Of a DNA stretch of 64,000 nt, positions 58,043 through 64,000 are shown piece by piece (the stretch's first letter is position 1; every line of letters begins with the position of its first letter). Location of the stretch: contig JAZARR010000213.1 in assembly GCA_037389465.1 (NCBI GenBank), positions 5,624,501 through 5,688,500 on the forward strand, in the 5' to 3' direction. The stretch comes from Baylisascaris procyonis. Lineage: Eukaryota; Nematoda; Chromadorea; Rhabditida; Ascarididae. A program made the position numbers and the translations under genes. The notes below the pieces were generated by a model. That model saw only the letters and a list, made by a program, of their open reading frames with translations, was not told where the DNA came from and did no database searches.

Positions 58043-59896
58043 TCAATTTGGAATGACGTATAAAAAACACCCAGTTATGCCGAAAAGAGTGCATGTCTTA
58101 TAACTTTATGGCGGTCGAGTAAAAAAAACCAACTGTTCGAGGGTTTCATGCGGGCGTTCTCATCAACTAGAAGTTGAGTGCGTTATTCCGCAAGTTTTAT
58201 TATGAAGTAATTTGTGGAAGTGGTTGGTTAATTGATGTGAATGCAAAAGCTCTTACCTGACTAGATCCAATTGTGCGCCTCTTCATCTATGTGATGGTGA
58301 TTAAAACTACGCAATGATAGACCCTTAAGAAATTTGAGAAAACAGCTTTGAAAATACCGAAGTAAGGTATGCGATCATTTGAAGACAACAAAAGAAGCTG
58401 GCCGTTTTGCTTACGAATTTTTTTGGTGAAACACGGGATAAATATTATGAATAAATAAGTGAGATAGGTATGTCAAGAGAAGTAATGATATTCGCTTTTG
58501 TATTTCGGGAAAGGTATGTGGGGAATAATGCTGCCGTACTTTAACTAATCCAATAGTCAGTACAAGTCTTCAGCAGAATATCCGTTTTTCTGGAACAGGG
58601 CCAGTGTAGCTGAAAAACCAGTCGATTTAAACGGCATGCAAATTTTTCTTCGCTTTCAAATGTCTATTATTACGTTCAGATTTGATGAATCAATGTGATT
58701 TACGGTATTTAAGGTGGCCTTCTGGTTTATATTTGCACCGACTATATTGTGTAATTCTAGGTTTAGTGATTGCTGACTTTAGACTGCTGAAAACAGAGAC
58801 AGACACACATCAATAAAGCCACAAATAGACAGCTTCACCATAGTGCGCATATGCAAGTAAGTTCGCAAGAGTACATGATAACAAGAAACGCAGTTTGTTT
58901 ATCGGTGATAATTGCTCTAATATTCCTTTAATGGAGTTGTTCTCTTAAAATTGATAGTTGCAATTGTTATTTCAATAATGTCATGCCGTCCTCTTAATTT
59001 CTCTAATTTTATTAATAGCAACTTATTAGATGGACTTTCTAGAAATTGTGACTGGAAGCAGAACGTTGAAATATTTCATGTTTTATATTCATATCAATAT
59101 TTCATTGTCAATAACCTGTGCAATAAATCTTTCTAATGAAGAGACATGAAAGCACTTGTCCAATCGTCATACAATAAAAGTTATATTCTATCGTTGCCTT
59201 ATGCAGTTTATTTCCTCTTGAGGGTATATTGTTCCTAAGTTCCATAATTTAGCAATGAAAATTTCATGATCGCAACGCATGAGCCATTCAAAACTTACCT
59301 GCTGAGATGATAAAATGTCAGATAAGAGAACCACTTTTATTGGCCCTTTACTTTTGACCATAATGTTAACTATGCCATGACAGAGTAGACCTCAAAGTTT
59401 ACTCCCCAGACAGCTGCGTCACCGAGCGATGTATATCGTTACTTATGTAGCTCGTTGATTGCATTTGTAGAGGTGATTTATTAAATAAGCTTATCGCCGA
59501 AACGTAAATCTGTTGGATGCTGTTAGCAAACGAGTTCGGTTCCTTTCCTGTCCTCGAGTTGCACAACTAGTACCGAAGGCCGCCTTCTGATCAAAGATCA
59601 TAATTTTAATAAATTTTTGAATGCAACAGTTGTGCTGAGGGGATTCCAATTTTAGAATAGGTTTTACGCATTCCGAAGTACAAGAATAGCCTTGTTGAAA
59701 AGCTTCTAAAGATACGAATGACGTAGATTAGTTTATCTGAGACAGGAGTGATAGATAGTATCTCTTCCTAAATTGTATCTCTTCTCTCGGCAATGGTAAA
59801 TTTAATTTGTCTCTTATTCATAACTTAGTACTATTCCATTCTCTTTGCTTTTAGTTTTTTGCAGACTTGCATTTGCAAAGCACATTATTACAATAT

Positions 59897-59980
59897 TGTG
59901 TCTTTGTGTGTCTTTCAGCATGAAAACCACTGTGGCTAGAGGTACGAAATTTGGTAGGTGTAAAGTAGCCTCAGGATGGT
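59897..59980 (+). repeat. Dispersed repeat copy A (similar to 63509-63605)
   Basis: A TGTGTCTTT-rich lead is followed by GGCTAGAGGTACGAAATTTG and a CCTCAGGAT end. Copy B at 63509-63605 has the same order with GGCTAGGGATACGGAATTTG and CCTCAAGGA. Similarity is partial, with a small indel. Confidence 0.45.
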
Positions 59981-62900
59981 CATCTTCCCTACGCAATGCA
60001 AGTTGAGCGATCATGATCAAAAGGAGCTACAAATACATAAATTTGCTACAAAATTTGCATACATTTGGCACCTATCAAATTTTTGCTTCACGCTGGTCGG
60101 TTTGCAAAAAAACCTCGTTTTTTATAGAAGGTTCATACGAGTGGGTGTATTAATCAAGGAAAGAGGTTATTTTGCATAGCTACTATTTGCTGATCAATCG
60201 TGAAATCAGTGTGATTCCTTTAGCACGCTCCTTCACTTCATACTTCTGTTTTCATTCAGGCAATCGATCACTTAAACCGATGATGCACGAGTCAGTAAAT
60301 TTAGGATTTTTGAAGTTTCTGCAATCCACTTATTTTCACTTTGTGTATTCCAATTGCTCGCAATTCACTGCTTCTTTCGTTTGATTTTGGCGTTATGCAA
60401 ATTTTTAACATCCATTCGCAAATACTGGCAAATTTATATAAATATTAAATCCCTCCCCACCCCTTCATCTTCTTTATGTTTGTTTACGATTTTCATATTA
60501 CATGACATCTTTGCAAATTTCAACTCTCGAGCTTGTCGCCTGTCAGCTGCCAATAACTGGTCCATGTTTTACGAGAATTTGGAGCAATACATCTTTTTGC
60601 AAAGATCTCACAAGAGCTTTGCATTAAAAATTATTTACAAAAGTGCATTCTCATTTAGCGATTGCTAAGGTGATGATCTATTATAGCTTAATAGCGTCTT
60701 TCCAAATCCAGAGTTTCTCACTGTCTGTTGTTTAATTCAGCTGGTATAAGAGCGTTATTGTTACTTATTTCCTTCAATTATCTCAATTTTTGAAAGCAAT
60801 TGAATATTTTTTATTCGTCATATCTAAATAATTTCAGTAACCAATACTATGCAAATTCGCAACATTCATTCCATGTAACTATTTGAAGTTCTAACTCATC
60901 AAATGAAATTAACCCTTCATAATATATAAATGTTACGGTATATTTCTATTACTTTAGAATGTCGCCATTTTGAGATGATAAGAAATTGTAAAGTGAATTC
61001 TCCTTTCGATCCGTTCATGTGATCATCTTCGCCATCAAAAATTCTACTGTGCTTGCATTCGAGAGTTATCATTTTGAGCATTAACGCTGATAAAATGTTA
61101 TAGTCTTTAATAATTGTTAAGTCCATCAAAACGTATTTGAAATAACTCTTTTTTTTCACATTCTTTGCTAATTTTCTCGCAAAAATTTCTTCACTGACAT
61201 TTCATTGTTGGAATATAAATTTCAAAGGTATACATCATTACAATCTCATCAATCTTTTAATTGACACTTCACTATATTATGCGATGTTTTTCTCCACTAA
61301 TATTTCGATATTCGGTAAAATCTGGAAGATTAAAAATTTAGCGAGCGAAGAGGAACAAACTATCAAGTCCTCTTCGGGGGAGAAACGAATCGAATAATTC
61401 GTTAATTTACTTCCTACATTGTTATAACATTTCTTTCCTAGGTTTATTTAATTTTGATGATATTTAACTATATGCTTGCTAGTAATTGGAGTCTAAAGTT
61501 TTAGTATAGGAAAAGAAACAATTGGTGAAAGTTTATTTATGGTCACTAAACAGTATTTTTATTCGCTCATTCAAGTATATCTTCTTATATTTGGCTCTTT
61601 GCTATTTGCAGTTGAAAATTCCTTATGCTGTTTAGTGAAAAAGAAAATGGTTCTTGTAATTTCTACAGTCATCGCTTTTAAGATCGGGGATATAATAGGT
61701 TAAAATCCTCTCAACGATTATTTAAATATTCGCATTGAAATTATTTGCAGTTAGTTATATTCAAGTAGTGCTGAATACAGTCAACGCAGCGTATATTCTA
61801 GTTCAGATGGCGTGTTGTTGCGTTGCATTTGCATCGGTCAGCTAGGTGGATAGAGGTCGTGTTTGTCGTCGGAAGGCAAAGCGAGCTTAATCTGCTTTCG
61901 GTTCGTCGAACAGCATTCGGGGGATTGGTTGTGGTCGGGTGAGCGGCCGATTGTCCGGCCACCTAATTAATGAGCTTCGTTCGAGGCACGCTCGCCGACA
62001 GCTTACCACAAACTGCTTATTATCGATACGCTCTCCCTTTGTAATAACAGCTTCGCGCTATCGTCGTGTCCCTTCCAACCAAGTCAACCTCTTTAATTGC
62101 TTCTCCATCGATAGTGCTTCAGTACTTTCCACCTATTACTATGTGTTTTCGCACTTTTCCCACATGTGCACTTTCATCGACAGCCTATATTCTTGTTTAT
62201 TTGTTTATTTATTTCTTCTTATTTGGTTGTTTGCGGCTTATAATTTAGACTTCTTTGGGCCACATAACTGATTTTTCCGCCTTTTTCTTGCAAAGCGCTC
62301 GTTCGCAAATTGCTTCTACAATGAGGGCGTTGTATTCGTTTGTATAGATGATGTTTGTGGACTTGTTTGCCTATCGGTTTGTTTCAACTCAGAGCGATAG
62401 AAGTCAGGTTTACAAAATTTTATGTTGTAAGTTGTATCCTAGGCTGCCCACTCATTCCATTTTTTGCACTGATTCCCTCGCTTTGAAAGGAGTGACAAAC
62501 GTTTGAATGTGTTGAAAAGTCTGCACGCATTTTTCTTTGGTCAAGTCACAAAATTTTTTTTCATTTGAGCATTTGTGCGATCAATCGGATCAATAAATTT
62601 GCATGTTTATCGTTTATTGGAAGATTATGAAACCGGTTACTTAGACAAGAGGAATGCGACAGCGCATATCGTGCCAGCTGATTGATTGCTTTACGTCTGT
62701 TGATATTGTTTTAATTATATTATTGATCTTTCACTGAGCATTATCCTTCGAATTTCGGGTATAACTTTAACACTTATGTGGAGTGATTCCGTAAAATTAT
62801 TTGAATAAAGAATTTGAGGTGAATATCACGAGCCGATAAAAAGATGAATATATAATGCGAACTTTGCGTAGCATTTGATCAACACAGACTTTTCCATAAC

Positions 62901-63508
62901 CTCGCAGTTTATTCGCAGTTGATCATAGTGACGTCATGCAATGGCGTAGTACCCGTGCTTATTTGTTTTTACATAGCCGTCATTCAGCTCCAAACCCCTC
63001 CTCCATCATTGCTTGTTAGCTGGCATGCCGCCAAGGATAGTTTTTCCTCGCAGCGAAGTCGTAATTTGAGCGAGTAAATTGCTTGAGATGCTTCTGTTTA
63101 TTGAAAACTGCGCAGAAGGGGGCGACATTTTCATGTTTTCAGATGGCTTCTGAAGTTTGCATGGCTTAAGCAACTGAAATTAGCATTTTTCTCAAACATC
63201 TGCTTAACATCCGATTCCAAAAAATCACAAAATTTGAAGCCTACTTCTCTAATAACGCAAATTGAAGGTTTCATATGTCATGTATTCATTTATACTGAGT
63301 TTCAGCATAAGAGCCATAAAAGCTACGACGAAGGAATTCGACAAGCACAACTTGCATAATGAAACAATTTGTCTTTTCCAGTTCTGTTAGGATTTGTCGT
63401 TTATCAGTTAAAAGTTTCAAAAATCGCAGAAGTTGAAGAGAAAAATTTTTTGCGAAATCTAACACATTTGAGTCTGTAAGGCAAGTTATCGCCAAATGAT
63501 TCCTGTGC

Positions 63509-63605
63509 GCATGAATATATGTATCCGTCTCTCTTTGGACCTGTCTTGGTGACATCAGAGGCTAGGGATACGGAATTTGATGGGTACTATCCACGCCTCA
63601 AGGAC
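63509..63605 (+). repeat. Dispersed repeat copy B (similar to 59897-59980)
   Basis: A CCGTCTCTCTTTGGACCTGTC lead, as in copy A, is followed by GGCTAGGGATACGGAATTTG. Element type unknown; neither copy shows terminal repeats. Confidence 0.45.
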
Positions 63606-64000
63606 TTATCTCAATTATTAGGCTGATCCATCGACTTTGGAAGAAACGATGAGCACTTCCAGGGCTTGAAAACTTTTGTCGAAAAGAAAACCTGTCGGGT
63701 CAAGAAGGACGGATTTTTTTCTAAAAGTTCGATCCGATTATTATAAAATATGTATTGATCATTAAGTTTATTATTTGCTAGTCATTTGTGTGAATCCTGT
63801 TAGCTGTACTTTTTATCGAGTTGTGCGTTCGATATAGTTCACATCCGTGTGAATTATGTTGGGGCCTCGGATCTATACTGGCTTCTGAGCGTCAATAGAT
63901 GTTTTTCAGGAAGATTGTCGCGGCATTCGTGTACATATCACAATAACTTCCATATCCATATTAAAGTGGTTCACATCTGTGTGAATACAAGTATATCTCT

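Larger units (their letters stand above)
58291..64000. other. No gene recognised; G+C-richer island near 61.8-62.0 kb
   Basis: AT-rich apart from 61780-62010, which is CpG-richer and carries GGCCGATTGTCCGGCC (GGCC arms) followed by TAATTA, a homeodomain-type site. A 110-codon plus-strand frame at 61939-62271 starts in it but turns T-rich and hydrophobic. The island may be a promoter. Two related stretches, near 59.9 and 63.5 kb, look like copies of a dispersed repeat. Confidence 0.35.

Overview
The window is eukaryotic nuclear DNA, about two thirds A+T, with spliced genes, TTTTCAG-like 3' splice sites and large introns. The splice-site style, and an acceptor-like TTTTTTTAG just 17 bases upstream of one start codon (the layout of a trans-spliced leader site), point to a nematode or a close relative. 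Species cannot be read from the sequence. No bacterial, organellar, tRNA, rRNA or CRISPR feature was recognised.

Layout. (1) About 1.6-15.0 kb, plus strand: a long, highly divergent multi-exon gene that I read as the virilizer homologue (VIRMA), the scaffold of the m6A mRNA methyltransferase complex. It runs from a central armadillo-like region to the conserved C-terminal motif; the N-terminal domain is not seen and probably lies before the window. Its 2.27 kb intron at 11324-13594 holds a (TA)48 array and a dead non-LTR reverse transcriptase fragment. (2) 17.3-20.6 kb, plus strand: a complete six-exon gene for the 20 kDa nuclear cap-binding protein (NCBP2/CBP20), 157 residues. This is the most secure call. 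(3) 20.6-64 kb: mostly non-coding, AT-rich sequence with a second long TA array (25.4 kb), two hairpins (28.2-28.4 kb), recurrent G/A-rich tracts and a few isolated exon-like segments. The best of these are a plus-strand terminal exon at 36.5 kb and a minus-strand pair at 57.5-58.0 kb. None could be joined into a recognised gene.

The two recognised genes lie head to tail on one strand, 2.3 kb apart, and both act on nascent mRNA in the nucleus: NCBP2 binds the 5' cap with NCBP1, and VIRMA organises m6A deposition. All open frames quoted were read by eye. VIRMA exon joins are chosen by splice signal and phase, so some are alternatives, as noted. Comparisons with human proteins are from recall, not from a search.
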